A stretch of 64,000 nt of DNA from Apteryx mantelli (Eukaryota; Chordata; Aves; Apterygiformes; Apterygidae): positions 61,504,768 through 61,568,767 of the forward strand of contig NC_089981.1 in NCBI RefSeq assembly GCF_036417845.1, written 5' to 3'. Positions 32,311-46,400 of the stretch are shown one piece after another (the first letter of the stretch is position 1; every line of letters starts with the position of its first letter). The notes beneath the pieces are model-generated. The model saw nothing but the letters and a program-made list of their open reading frames with translations. It made no database searches and was not told where the DNA came from. Made by a program: the position numbers and the translations under genes.

Positions 32311-33452
32311 GTGAGTCTGTTGCGGAGAGGTGACAGCACAGCCCAGGCGGGGACAGCGCTTTTTGCCCTGATGCAGGGATGGGGCGGGGAGCAGGGGCAG
32401 GAGCAGGAGCTGCGTTTCCCAGCATGCAACACGCGGCGCGGGCGCGCTGCACGCCGGGAGTTTTCGTTTCCAGCTGGGCGGGAAGGGGCGGGGGGGTCTG
32501 GCCCTGTGCCCGCTCCGGCCTCGCCGTCGGCGCCGTGCGGGCCCCCCCGGTGGGTGCCACGGCCGCCCCGCCGGGCGCCGCTCTCCGGGCTCCCTGTGCC
32601 CGGGGCTTGGCAGGAGCGGGGGAGGGGGCGGCGGCGCGGTGGCGTGCCCTCTGTGCGCGGTGTCCCGGCGGCGGGGGCGGCGGCGCTGCTCCGCTGGCTG
32701 CTGCAGTCCTGAGCCTTCGTGAAGTAACACGCGCGTGGGGGGTGCTCGCAGCCGCCTCGCGTGGTGTTGCCCCCCCCGCTTTGGCAGCCATGTTACCGAG
32801 AGTCTGTAACTGGGGCACCATCAAGCTGAAGCTTGTCGCAAGTTAAAAGGCATAAGGGAGCTAACGCAGGAATCCCGTGTTGGGATTGCATAAGTCACCT
32901 GAACTTGGACTGCTAACCTAAAATTGTCTGGATAAACTGGGCTTGTGTGTTTGCTGGCATGTAAATGTGACTGCAAAGATTACACTAAGCATGAAACATG
33001 TTATGATGTTATTCTTTGTAGCGGTGTCTTTATTTTGTTTATTTTTAGGAAATCTGACTTGACTTGGATGAAGGCAGGAAAAAGCCCTGTGTTTCTTGGA
33101 TAACTGCATCAGTGTTGCCCGCTCCTGTACAGCACCTTAATTACTCTTCTTAACAGCGACTGACAAATAGAAACAATAAGCTGCAAACCTGCAAAGTAAC
33201 TTGTCTAGGCAGAAAGATACCCTCATTTTGGAAGAATGTGCTCCTAGTTTAAGAGATCACTTTTTGTGAAAAAAGATTTTACCATTTTTTGTTTTCATAA
33301 CAGGATTAAAAGACTCATGGGACAAGCCTTTTGAAGAATGAGTGCAATGTATGCAGCTTGATAGCCCTAAGGCTTTTATAATAAGCCTTCCCATGCGAAC
33401 TATATTTTTCCCTTTTATAACTTCTTTAGATATAGTGAGATAACTTCATCTT
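32311..33452 (+). other. probable PRORP intron 1 and 5' UTR
   Basis: The first half is CpG island with the ZNF143-type motif; the second is AT-rich with at least three plausible splice acceptors before the first coding exon. No other gene seen. Confidence 0.55.
32415..32427 (+). promoter_or_regulatory. ZNF143/THAP11-type motif (TTTCCCAGCATGC)
   Basis: Matches the 3' core TTCCCAGCATGC of the SBS consensus found in many housekeeping promoters. It lies about 100 bases inside the predicted PRORP first intron, so it may mark an alternative start. Confidence 0.55.
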
Positions 33453-34450
33453 ATGATGGTGCTCTTTTCTCAAACTAGTCAACAGGGCATGCAGGCTTTG
33501 CTAGGGAAATGTCGTATATTCTGGCCTGTTTTAAGATGCCAGCAACTGTTTGCTGTCTATTTCAACATCCCCAATACAGAAAAGGTTAGCTATTTCAGTT
33601 TTAGGACATCTTCCAGCACTGCATTACCGGTGGATTCCAAAGGAACTGATGTTTTTCCTACCAAGAAAAGGTCTGAAATTGAGTATGAAGGAGAAACAGG
33701 ATGGGATGAGGAGAGTAAAAAAATATCTGAAGGAAAACTCTTTTCTTCTTCTGGAGCTCCGAAGAAACTATTAGTGAGTCAAGTTCTATCGAGGCATAAG
33801 TTTGCCAAGGTCCAACCTCCAGAAAAACCTTTGCAGGCCGAAGAGTGGAATAGGCTGAGGGAAAACTTTAAATCACCTGAAATATTTGAAGATGTGATGC
33901 TTAACAGTATGGTCAGGTGCAACAGCCCCATAGATGTGGCCAAGTCCTTGCTGACTTCTGTGGCAAAGAGTGATGGTGACATTGGATATAATTTGTTGAT
34001 CAAGTACCTAGCATTGTGTGTCCAACAACGGAAGACGGCAGAAATTTGTGATGTGTATGATATAATGAAAATGAGATTTAAGATATTAGAAAGTGGGGCT
34101 TACAACCTTCTTATCAGGGGGCTGAGTAATTCAGATCAATGGAGAATGGCCTTGACTCTTTTGGAGGAAGTAAAAAAAGTTACGACTCCCTCAAGAACAA
34201 ACTATGAATCCTGTATCAAAGCGGCCAGCCGTCACCGAGAAATGAACCTGGCATGTGAACTTTACCATGAGATGCTGGCTAAGGATTTGGTGCCAACCTT
34301 GGATGTTCTGCAGGCCTTTTTTGACTTCAGCAGGGGTATGAAAGATGCTGAGTTAAAAAAAGAGTTGTTTGGTATCCTCTTATATTTGAGAGAGAACCAA
34401 ATATACCCTCACAGAACATTTATGCGGAGTATAAAGCTATGGTTTGAAAG
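33453..34450 (+). CDS. PRORP: PRORP first coding exon (targeting and PPR region)
   Basis: 998 nt, 332 codons plus two bases; donor AG|GTAAAT. Residues 43-128 are Ser/Lys/Glu-rich and poorly conserved against human. From EEWNRLRENF (residue 130) onward the match is clear. PPR-like helical repeats are approximately residues 178-212, 216-249, 250-284 and 285-319, with CELYHEMLAKDLVPTLDVLQ as a typical repeat. Confidence 0.97.
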
Positions 34451-37400
34451 GTAAATAACGTTTCAAAAGCAAGCTGCAGTTCATGAGGATAGGATTCAAA
34501 TTATTCCACAGATTAAGGCTAATAAGATCCCTCAGCTTCTTATTTTATGGTGTTTCTCCTTGGGAAGCATACTGTCATAAAAAGCTGCATTTCATTTCTG
34601 CTCCAAGTGTAAAATTTTTATTGGTTTTACCTCTTCCTAAGAGTTCTTACCTTTTAAATATCCATTCTTGATAAAGAAAGTAGGAAACTCTGATGGGTCA
34701 TGGCTGCCCAAAATCTCTTGACTTCATCCCTTCTCATTGAGGGGTTGATACATAAGGAATATTCACAAGTATGAGATTCCCTCCTCCCCCCCATAATCTA
34801 CCAGCATAGAGAAGTAGTAAGTTGTTCAAAAAATGAGATAGTTTCTCTCTTTAAAGGAAAGAGGCAGTAAATCCTGTTAAGGACAAAGTACTCTGAGAAC
34901 CTTTTCTAGACCCTCTTCTTGGTTCTCTTCTGAATCCTCTCCAGTTTATCAACATTCTTTATACATAGTCAACACCAGAACTGAATACAATATTCCAGCA
35001 TGAGTTGCTGATGACATTCCTAGTATTTTTTTTTTACTACATTTCAATTTAGCTTAGGTTAAGTGAAAATTAAGTGTTGTCCTTAAATAAAATAATAAGG
35101 GAGGTAAAATATGGATAGAAAGCTCTTTGTTTTAGCAGAATGTTTGGCAGCCCGCATTTTGTTTTCATCAATAATGGTGGTCAGACTCTGCAAATGCATC
35201 TGGTTGTGCTATGCATACCCAGTGTAGTTCGCTGGAGTCTCTTACACACGTATAACTCTTCTTTGGGTTTGGTTTGTGTAGGTTGCACAGCCATTTTACA
35301 GGTTAGTCTCCTGGTGAGAAAATACAGCTGTGGGAATGCACTGCAGTTGTTAGAACAGTATATACTGCCCTGCCCTACCTGCTTTCTTTCTTGGGAACTG
35401 CTAGGGAACAGATAGTTCACCTTGGCTGAAGCCTAGTCTGTTTTAGTGGGCGAAAATCTGTGTTGGGCTGCTATTTTCCCAGAGAGTAGAGAAGAACTTA
35501 CCTGTGGGTGTGTGCTGTATAATGCATTTGCAGGAAACTCAACCTAATAAGAGTTCTTGGGGAGGAGCCTGCAGGGGCAGTCTGTATGTTGTCCAAGAAC
35601 TATGTGTTGCCTGTATATGATGGCAGAACAATACTGGAAACGGAAGCTAGGCAACTAGTGTGTGAGAAAGAGTCGCAGAATTTCCTGTTGCTGTTGTCTT
35701 TGTATGAAAAACATGAAAGGAGGGGAGAAGTGGGGTGGTTATTCCGAAGTCCATGGCATGTGTGATTGTACAGCCTACCATAATAAACACAGTGGCAACG
35801 GGAGAGATGTCTGCTGTTCAATGTTGTCATGGGTATGGCATATTCTATTCTGGTCTTGTGGGCAAAAATAAATGTTTACACTGGGACTGTGGTGGTGGTG
35901 ATGTGGAATTGAAAAGTCCCAATGCAGTGTTTTGGTATGAACAACTTTGCCCTTAGTATGTTTCTTAATCTCTTAGGAAGGTATTTGCATAGAAATTTTG
36001 ACTTCTGCTTCCCATTTGATTTCTTGCTACTTACCCCAGAAGAGAAGAAACTAAACTCTGTGTGATCTCTTTATTAGGGTAGTAAGTAACATGGTAGGTT
36101 CTCATATGCTGTGGTCACGTTCATCCTAGATGACTAGGCTCCTCCTGCTGTGAACTTTTGTCTCCTGTTGTAACTCCCTCATAATGTGATCCTGCGCCAT
36201 TCATATCAGTAAGATCTTTGTCACTCTAATAGAAGCAGGATCAAACCTTCATCTCTGTCTGAATTTTATCCTAGATTTTTATAGGAGCTTTCTCACTTGG
36301 TTTAGACTTCACCACAGTTTCAGGTTTTTGTTTGCAGTGGAGGACTTCTAAAAGAGATTAAATTCCCAGATTCTGGAGTGCTTTATGGATGTGTAGGGCG
36401 CAACTTGAAAATTGGTAGTGCAACTTGGTTATTTGTGCTCTTTGGGTACAGCATAGGCTGGGGAGGTTGATGGTGATGGTTCTCTGCATGTTGTTAAATG
36501 CTGATTCTTTGTATATTGATATTTTCAGGTATTGCTAAATTATATATGAATTTTTGTATGATTTCTGTGGAGTGTAGATGGTTGGTCTTTTACTTCTAGC
36601 CATTGACCAAAACAGGAGTGTTCTTTATCTGTAATTCAGGTACTATTAAATGAAATTCTAAGGCTGTTATTTATCTTTCCCTATGTAAATATTAGTATTC
36701 CAGGAGAGAACTGGAGAGGACACCTGACCAACATTAAAGACAGGTAACCAACATTTTATTTAAAAATGAGTTATTATCTTTGACTAGTCTACCTTGAACT
36801 CTTCTTTCATAAATGTAAAAAAAAAAAATTACTTTCTTATATAAGGATTCAGAAGAAAGTGATTTTTTTTTTTTTTAATCTTTGAATATGAACTTTTGTT
36901 GTGTACATAGGGTTTCCAGAACTAAGTTTCAACTCATTCCTGCACACTAAACATGGCCTGAGACGAACAATTGGAAAGGAGATATGCTAAGCAGAGCTAA
37001 GACAGAAAAAAATGCAGAAAATTAAGAGCTGCCATCTTATTGTATGGCTTATTTACTGTTTGGGAATTAAGGACTTACTTTTTTGGTTAGCTTTATGATA
37101 CTCTAGCTTAATCAGATATTTCTAAGTATCATGAAAATCAGAGCAGCTTTGGTGTGTAAGTTGATGTCTCCTTGAAAGCTAAGTAATTATTTACGTGCTA
37201 CAGTAACTTGTATGGGTACATGGGTTCTCCTGTCCCACCTATTTTCAGTAGAGAAAAAAATTAGTGATTCTTACATTGGGTTGGTTTTCTTAGGGATAAC
37301 CTAGATACATATTTCTATTACAGCATTTTATTAATGCCTGTAAATCTTTATTTTAATTCTTATTCTATTTGATACCTAGGGCTTTTCTGTTATATAGTAA

Positions 37401-40400
37401 TTTGACAACTGTAAATGTATTAATCATAAGAATGTCTTCTATGGATTATGTTTTCTTGGTGGTTCATAGTAATATACTATGTAGCATACTGTTAAGTGCA
37501 TTCTGAGTCTGCTGCTTTTGAAGCCCACAAAAGAGCAGCATAACTCACTTATCATGAGAGCAGTTGTGTGCTGTAAGATGGATTATTATGTTTGTGTGTA
37601 GATATATGGTATCGCTATATTATAGTTCACCAAATTCTAGGCAACTTTTTTCAACCTTTAGAGTTTTAAAATTCAAAGTTGGCTGTCTTGATTAAGAGTG
37701 TAGTTTGTTATCTTATTGTCTGTAAATTCTCCTGCAGAGTTTGGGAGCTAAACCATCTTAGATGACCTCTCATCATGTTGTGGAGTAGGAATCCACTAAC
37801 AGGCAGAGGTGTGACTTGGTGCTACGTAGTATTTATTTTGTGATAACTGTCTGTATGATCACTTTTTATTTTCCAATAATTATAAGCAAGTTTGAGGTAA
37901 CCTACCTGGAATGAATTCAAAATAAGTTACAGTTTTTCAAGGAGGAAAAAAAAGAATGAGGCTTATTTTGCTTAAATTAGGTGGAAGCTGACAGAAAAGA
38001 TCCTTAGGATTTAAGAAAGTGAAAACTTGGAAACTCTTTGGTCCTTCCTGTAAAGGACAAAGCTCTCAAAGTACCTCTGAAACTCATATGTGGAGCCTGT
38101 TACTAGACTTAGTTTTGCAGTCAGCCTAACTAGAGTCTTAAAACATAAGTCTTGAGTTACAAAATCCGGAAGAACTGGTATAGAAAGATAAGTTGTAGAA
38201 ATGAAACTGATTTTAAAATGTTTTTCCTAAACTAAGCCTGACAACTTACAGGCTTGCTCATAGGTCATTCTGATTTTGTATAAATATTGGCGGTTATATC
38301 CAGGATGCTTTTTCTTCTTCCTCTAGTATTGAGCTCCTAGTTTCTTTGAACTGTGATAATCAGAAACTTGACCCTTAAAGTTTGCTGAACATAAGTTTTT
38401 CATGGAGAGTTACAAAAGCTGTTTTTTTTCCAAGGTCAGCTATAGAAAGCTGCAGCTTGATTTTTTTGAGCCTATGTTCAAATTACTGTATTGCATCTGA
38501 CTTCATGTTTGATGCATGTGTGCCATGCTACCCCAAATTCGTCTTTGTTCCTCAAAAAGGTTGTTAAACAATTACTTAGCTGTAAGGACAGCTATATATC
38601 TTACAGAGGTGAAAACCTTCAGTCTGGGAATTTCTTGGTGTGAAATTGTAAAGTGATCAGTGAGGAGTTACAATTTTTGTAAGGCAATTTTAAAGGTATT
38701 ACTTATTTAAAAAAAAAAAAAAGCTGTAATTAGACTAAGGATGTAAGGATGTTTTTATTGCCTGTTAGTTTTAAAAGGTAAGCTTGGCACTTTCTATTCC
38801 CATTCTCTTTGGGAATCCATATTGAGAATGCATAAGAAGAAAGTGGCTTCATGAGCTTTTGTTGCTGTTGAATGGTTTGTTGGGTTAATTCTTCCCCCCC
38901 TCCCCCCCAGTAACCTATAAGTAGTAGTTGCAGAAGAATCCAAGTTAAACATGGGTCATGTATAAACAAAGTGCTTATATTTAAGCTTTATGATTTTTGA
39001 GATCTTCTCATAACACTTCTTTAAGCTTTTATTTAGTGTTGCCAAACTATGAAGTTCTTTAATGCTTATGTTTATTTAATGGTAGCTTTACAAATATGTG
39101 AACAGCCAGTCCCCTTGCTTATATTAATGTGTAGGCTAAGCCTGTGTTGGCCAAAGTGGGCCAAGTGACTGGAATGTATTGTTCATATGCAGCAATGACT
39201 GTCCATTGTTGGGATTCCACACATAACTTCATGAATTGAGTAGATGCACTGTCAACAGTGCAATTAATGCAGTCTTATCATATTTTTTGGTAGCAGTCTG
39301 TGCATTAATATATACCAGACATCACTTGCTGTGAGAATTTGGCATTTCTGATTGCAGTGGCTTAGAAAATTACAATGACTTAGTCTTGGTACTTCTTGAA
39401 TATCTCTGTGGGTAAAGACAGGGGAGAATAACTGATTCTTTTTTAACACTTAAAGCTCAAATTCTGTGATTGAGTTCTGAGATTTTGCTTGTGAAAATAA
39501 GCCATCTAGATGGAGTTAGAGAAGAATGATCACTCCTTCAGTTCAAAGTATGCCCAGCTATGTGAATATAGGCTACTGAACAGAGCATGATAGAAAGGAA
39601 AAATGTGAAACATCAACAACATAACTTGCATATAAGGGAAGCTTAAGTGAAAGCAAGTAGGGAAAGATTCATTTTTTGGTGGCCAGAAACAACCAAAGAC
39701 ACATTCAGACAAAGTGTCATTAACTGCCTGCTGGACAAGCTGTTGGATTCTACGTTTTCTTAGTACCATTTTTCTTGGTACATTTTCTTAGTTCTTCCAG
39801 TTTCTTAGTACCATGACTGGAGTGTCCACTCTGGTGATGAAGAGAAAAGCTGGATCTCATGTCTCAGGTTCTTGGCAGAAGTACTCAAGAACTTTAAAGA
39901 GAGCTAAGATATGATTGACTCTCTGTATTTCTTTAGTGTATGTTAATGTTTTATCTGATGGGTTTTTTTTTTTCTTTATCACATAGTTATTAAAGAGTTA
40001 AGCTTGGAAACATTTCTAGTTTTCACCCACAATCAGAGATGCAAGTCAAGAAGTGCACCCATGAGCTTTTTGTATATTTTTAGCTCATTGGTTTGGCTTT
40101 AAAATGTATATCTGCAAAACTTCAAAATAAGTCTAAAAAAAGTTAATGTCACTTCACAATGAATGCAATACTGTAACTGGCTTTGCACATCCTGGGATGG
40201 AAGTTGTTTTGTCCCAGTCATCTGCTGTTTTCCTCTCTCCCACCTACCTGCCCTTACCTGATAGTTTTGTGGAAGGGCTGGAGGTTCTTGGTAATGATGT
40301 TTGATGCCTATATTTTTGACCTGGGTATGGAGTTGTGTCCTGTATTGATTGTTTGAGTTTATAGGGGCTAACCAGAGAGACAATTATGAAAGAAAAAAAT

Positions 40401-43400
40401 GAACAAATGGCACATGGAAGTGATGACAGTTCCTGTTTGATTTCCTTCAGAATATGTTTTAAGGCAAAGGCCCTAGTTGTGGGACATGAAACAACAAAAT
40501 AAGCTAGATATTTAAAAAGATACTTGTTCTCTCTCTCAAGATGTAGTTGTTCTGGGAGATATTAACATCCACAGCTTGTTGCAGAAGTTAGGCCTGTCAT
40601 GTTTTGCATCTTGGAATGAGCATACGTTGTGCTAGCAGGCCATAGGAACAAAGGCCAACTCAGAGCAACCGATGTGGGTCTCTGCTGTGTGGGTTTTTGA
40701 TGGCCTTTGCTATTGCTTGGGAATCTCTGCAATATCAGGTTGGCTGGACAGTAGTCATGCAATTTGGTGGGTAGATCAGTGTGTGCTCTGCAGTGTTGTC
40801 TCACTTGTGCTGTTCTGCAATATGCCAGCAGCCTTCTCGGGGAACCTAAAGAGTTTGGGGTCTGGATTTTCACATTCCCTATTGTTTCATTCTGTAATCT
40901 TTTCTTTTATACTCATTTCCAATGTCTTTGCTTTTTCACTATTAAAAACATACATCCTAAACAGATCAGTGGAGAGCTCTTGTCTGTGTCAGAGACAGTG
41001 ACATACAATTTGGGATTTGCAGAACCACAATAGTTACCTCAGTTTCTGGCTGTGCAACAGGGAAACCAGGAGTGCTGAGAAGGAGTGGATGCTGTGAACA
41101 ATGAAGAAAACTATCCAAATTCTGCTTGTGATTACTGAGATGGCTGTAAAGGGTAGAGTTTTTTTTCTGAATCTGGGAAATGAACACTGAATGGTGGCAT
41201 TGATTGACTGTAGCTGCCGGGCTTTTTCAGCTGGAGCAGTCCACATTCCTACGTCTGTGTGGTGATCTTAATCCTGCTTCAGAGCAGAACAAAAGAAGAG
41301 CTTCTTAACAGTGAAGAAACAAGTAGTGATTAGTCTCAGGAAAATTACAGTCTAAAGCTGCTTTCTGTTTGGCTGCAATCAGCTTGGTATTAGAAAATCT
41401 CTGGAGGAATTGGCATTGTGCACCTGGATGATGCCCACTGTGACTTATATTGCTGAGGCTGGTCAACTGAAACAATGTTTCTGTCTCAGTTGCCTTCCAT
41501 TGTCAAAGTCTATTCAAAGTCTGTTTGACCACCACAGAGAGATCTTAAAGTACAGGTTTCAAGTAAATGTAATCATGGCCTTTCTTTGTAGTATGTCCTA
41601 TTAATAGCGGCTTATCTGGAAGCTGGGAGGATGTGCCAAGGATAAAAGATTATGCATTCACTGTTCTTACAGTTTTCTTTTGGCATCAACGTTAAGTAGA
41701 AGAGATAGGAAAGCAGATTATACAGATCTTTGTTCTGATCAGGTATGGCCATTCCTATGTTCTTATTGCCTTTGGGTTGCATTGAAGAGATACTACTGCA
41801 GGGTACTTCAGTACCTTGAGAAGTAGTATACAGCTGTGTTCCTGAGGAGAAGTAGTTGTTGTCTCAGTATACTAAGAGTTGGACTTCAGAGACTTTGCTT
41901 CAGAATACTGTGGTTTGTGGGGTGTGTGGTTCTTGTTTGTTTTGTTTTTTTTTCTAAGGAGTTGGAAGATCTCTGTAATGCAGAAGAGAAGGACAATGAG
42001 GGGAAGAGCTGCAAACTGCAGCTTGTTTCCTTTGTTTCTTGGCCTTACGATTCAAGCTCACCTTTAGAGTAGTTCAGAGAATATATCTTCCCTCTTCTGT
42101 TCTCCTTACTTTAGTGTTTAGCAAGTACAGAGGGTTGCTCTGTGAAAGGTGCTTCGGTAGACTTGGTACTAAGGTCACTGAACAGATAGTCTTAGCCTAG
42201 AAATAAAGGGAAGTCCAATATGAAAAGACAAGTGCCACAAAGAAGGTATAGATGCAGCTGTGCTTGTTACTCGCTTTTCAACCGTACAGCAGCTCAGAAC
42301 ACAGAGAACAGAGGAGACCTCTCAGAGTGTGTGGTGTAGCCTCATGTTTTTGTTACTTTTTTTTTTTTCTTAAGATGGTCACAATTTCTACCTTCTGCTC
42401 GCAGAGAAATCCTTTCTTCTGTCATGCTTCTGCATCTCCTATAGAATATCTAAATAAACATCTTTATTCCTGTAGGAATTCTTCACCTACACTCTTTGGT
42501 TTTTACCTCAGACTGTAAAAACCTAGGACTTCTTTTTCTGGACTCAGCAAACTGAAATGGGTCCACAGAAAACTTCTATCAGTACACTTGTGCTTTCTCA
42601 CAGGTGAACTAAAAATGTAATTGCTATTTCTGGAAGATACTGAGGGTCGAGACAAATGGGATGAAGGAAATGAAGGCCTTGGGAACAGCTTGACTATTTG
42701 ACTAAAGGGGTCACTGCCTCAGGGGTAGTTGTGTGATTGTTGCTGGGAGCCCTGTGTTGCACAGAGGAAATATGTTTATGCATGCCTTGTGCTGGTGGGA
42801 AGGGACCAGAGAGATGTTAATGTTGCCGGGGATCTTACACCAGTGAAAGCTGGAGGCTTTGTTGGTGGGAGTAAAATTTTAGTAAAGGTTAACAGAGCAA
42901 GTTTGTCAAGTACAGTTTGGGCTTACATCAGTAAACCAGAAGTAGTTTTGGTTTTTTTTTGTTTTTTAAAACCCATTACTTTGCATCATTTTTTCTCTAA
43001 AATGAGTAAGTAATGGCTTATGAAAGTCAATAGATAAACATAACTCAGACCATTCCAGAGCAAAATTACTGTGAAATTCCAGCCCAGGAAACACTTGCAG
43101 AAACGAGTATTTAATGCTTTAGAGGGTGAGCACAGCCCAGGCAGGAGATTGTGATACTGGTGACCCTGTAAGTGACAGTAGAATCCACCTGCTCTGGCAT
43201 ATTTACTTTTGCCTGATTCTTAGACATCTCTGGATTGTCTTGTGGAAGTTTTAACAGTTTTTTCCTTTTGGTTGCTAACTAGATTAACTGAAGACTTACA
43301 TAATCATATAAAAGATTGTAATTTATTTTAATGGGCAAACACGTTTGAATGTCTCTGCTCATATTGGTATATTTAAAATGCTTTTCTTGTCAGAACGTAT

Positions 43401-46400
43401 TTCACATTGAAATAGAGAGAAAGTGGCTTGGAAATGCTTGAATACAGGCTAATCTGAGGGGCTAAGTGGGAAGACACAAATTTGATCCTGTTAAATTATG
43501 GGCAATTTTGTCTTATTCTGAAAATAGATACTAGAAAATAGATAAATTTTAACAGGTAAAGCCAAGTTACTAAAGCTGACTTGGTTTGTGCCTGTAGCCT
43601 TTTGTGAAAGAGTCCCCCCCCCTTTATTTTTCCCCATCTCATTCTTTATCTCTCTCTTATCCTAACATAGTCTGCTGTGTCAGCAAATGAGGTGTGTGCA
43701 TTTATCAAATGTCAACAAAAAATGGAAGTTAGTTGCAAAACTTAACATATGGAAGTGATGCAGCTTGGGCAACAGAATTAATAACCTGGATCCAGGATGA
43801 TTAATTGTGGAGTCTATTTGGGTATTTCTGTACATGTGGCAGATTTGGTTATTCCAAACCTGGAAACCTGGACACAGATAGCTTTTCTGTAAAAGCAGTT
43901 GGTCAGCAGCACTGTAATGGAGCATTTCACAGTTGTTGGTGCATTTTTCTTGTTGAAACACTGGGACATGGATTTATAGGTAGGTCAAGGCTCTGTAGCC
44001 TGTCCGCTAGCTTCAACTAGGATGCCTGCAGTCACTTCGTATGTTCTGGTCATACCAGTGTAACTGCATAACCTCACCCCATTGAGATGGGGCTGTGTGG
44101 ATCCATGGAGACTTTCCTGAGTGGTAGGGAAACTTTCCATATTAGATGAGAAATTAAGACCTAGAACAATTTAAATTCCTCAAGATCACACAGAAAACTT
44201 GTGGTAACACTGGAAATTGAGCTCTGATCTCTCAAGGCCTACATAAGTGCTGTAAATATTGAAATATCCTTTTTCCATACTCTCATGCAGAATTTAAGTC
44301 CTAAATGCCCAAACGTCTCTAGAATTAAATGTTTGATCCAGATGCCATTAAAGCCTATAAAAATATTTCCAGTGACTTTAATAGGCTTCAGATGCATCAC
44401 AGAAAGAGTTCAGCTGATTTTTCTGGTGATTTTACGGTGTTGTAGTTGTTCTATGGGATTGTGCTCATGCACAGACACTCAAACTAGTAAAGTTTAGGTA
44501 GCTCTTACTCAAAAGTGGTTTTTTTTGTTTGTTTGTTTGTTTTTAAACAATCTTCTTATTTCATTATTATTACAGTGGACAGTGCCCAGTTTGCAATCAC
44601 CAGCTGGAGGATAGTGATCTCACCGAGGAGGAGTATAATAATCTCAGAGAAAGAATAATAACGGATGTGATACATGGAAGTGATACTTTTAGAAAGACAA
44701 GTCCACAGGTAGGTCTTGTATGCTCTCAGGTTTATTGGCTTGGAGGTTAATAATCAATGTTCAAGTGCTTTGAAAACACCACGTATCTTGTCTTTTTTTT
44801 CTTTGCTTTAAACATTAATTACATTAGATACTTTAATAAGTAACCTACATATCCTTTTTCAGTTTTGTTGATAAAATGAGTATTAATCTTGAACTCTCTT
44901 ATATTCATTGTTATGTTTTCAGTTAGTCATTAATGGATTCTGAAGTAGTTACTTTTTCCAAGCTTTCTATTACACTTTAATTTCTTTAAAGGTGTGTTGC
45001 GTGGTTTTTTTTGTTTGGTTGGTTTTTTTAAGCATTAAAAGGGGTGGAAGTCTCTTAATCCTTCAAAAAAAAACTTTCAGTGTGGAATCACGACAAATAA
45101 CTAGATTTAAAAAAAAAAAAGCTATATTTGTTTAGCACTTTGCACTTGCAAAAAAAGTAGAAGTCCTATTGTTTCTGAAGTCCTGTATCATATCTGAAGC
45201 TTATGCTTAGTGTGCTGAATATTGGGTTTTTCATCGGGTAGCTGTGTGCCAGAAACGATGAGGAACCAATTATTGTTTTGTTCGCTCAGCTTTCCCAAAC
45301 AGCCAACTGGCCCTCAATTTTAAAGGTGTATTTTCATATTTCTAATTACCATATGCATTAGGAGTATCTAGCTTTTCAAAGGTCATTGTGAGTATACGAG
45401 AGAGCATAATTCTCGAACATTGTCTATACTGTAGTTCTGTTTCTTACTCATCTTGTGTGAAGCTGAATGAAGGTGAGCTCCTCTAGATGGAGCCCACACC
45501 ACATCTCAGGGTGGTTTCAACTTACCTTTATAAATATTGATGTCATTTTGTTGCAACTGGCACCAGTTCAGCACCAGTTCTGAAAATATGGAAGAGAACA
45601 CCAGGTTTAGTTCTTGAGACTTTCTGCAGACACAGACCTCATGCATGCTTAACAGTTCTTGAAACAGCTAATGTCAGGGTGTCTGTAGTACATGAAGCCT
45701 ATTGTTTAGACGTTTAATTTCTACACAGGCTTTCTTCTCAATTCAGGACTTCAAGCTGATCTGGCTGTGAATTGTGCAGAGAAGTGAAATTATCTTTAAA
45801 AAGTAGCAATAACTTGAAGTATTGACTGGATACTGGTGTTATAAAATAGTGTTTTATTGCACATAGAGAACAGGTAGTGTGAGTTCTACAAAAAGCCCTT
45901 GTAAAAATTGTGATAGGTTTATACAGTTAACCAGTTAACTGCCTAATCTGTGAAGGATCATTTACATTCCCTTTAGTGACTGCTGGCTGGAAAAATTCAG
46001 ATTTGCCAAATATCTGGTTTGGATTAGTGGTACCAGCTGGACAGGGGAAAATTTAGGAGGGGAAATTCAGACAAGGTAGCTCTGGGAGGCAGGACATTCA
46101 TACCCAAGTTGAGCAATAGAGGAAATGATGCTCCTACTGCTTGATCACCTGGTTTGAGTGAAGAAATGCAATCTAAGGAAATGGAATCAACATACTATTT
46201 TAAGCTTTGATGTCCATAAATTTTGTTAATCTGCACGATAACTGAAATTCTGTGATTTACCACTTTGGGGGCCATGTACTTGGCAGTTCTAAATTGGCCT
46301 TGTTACAATTCTGTATCTGCAGGCAATCATCTGAAGGCTGAATGGAAATAAAATGGGGTGTGTTTGCTGTTGGCCGCACAGCTTAAGCTGTGTGTATTTT

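Larger units (their letters stand above)
31370..32790. promoter_or_regulatory. CpG island spanning the PPP2R3C/PRORP divergent promoter
   Basis: Abrupt rise in G+C and CpG density between AT-rich flanks. It covers PPP2R3C exon 1, the intergenic interval and the region just inside PRORP. It is the only strong CpG island in the window and explains the many long spurious open frames on both strands. Confidence 0.9.

Noticed and set aside
32246-32846. Frames of 133-192 codons downstream of the promoter
   Set aside because: Same GC-rich artefact, on both strands at once, with no homology I recognise.
34483-34671. Possible continuation of PRORP coding sequence past the first exon
   Set aside because: The donor at 34451 and the in-phase 36696 exon explain the protein; this frame has no match to the conserved SxPGxxW segment.
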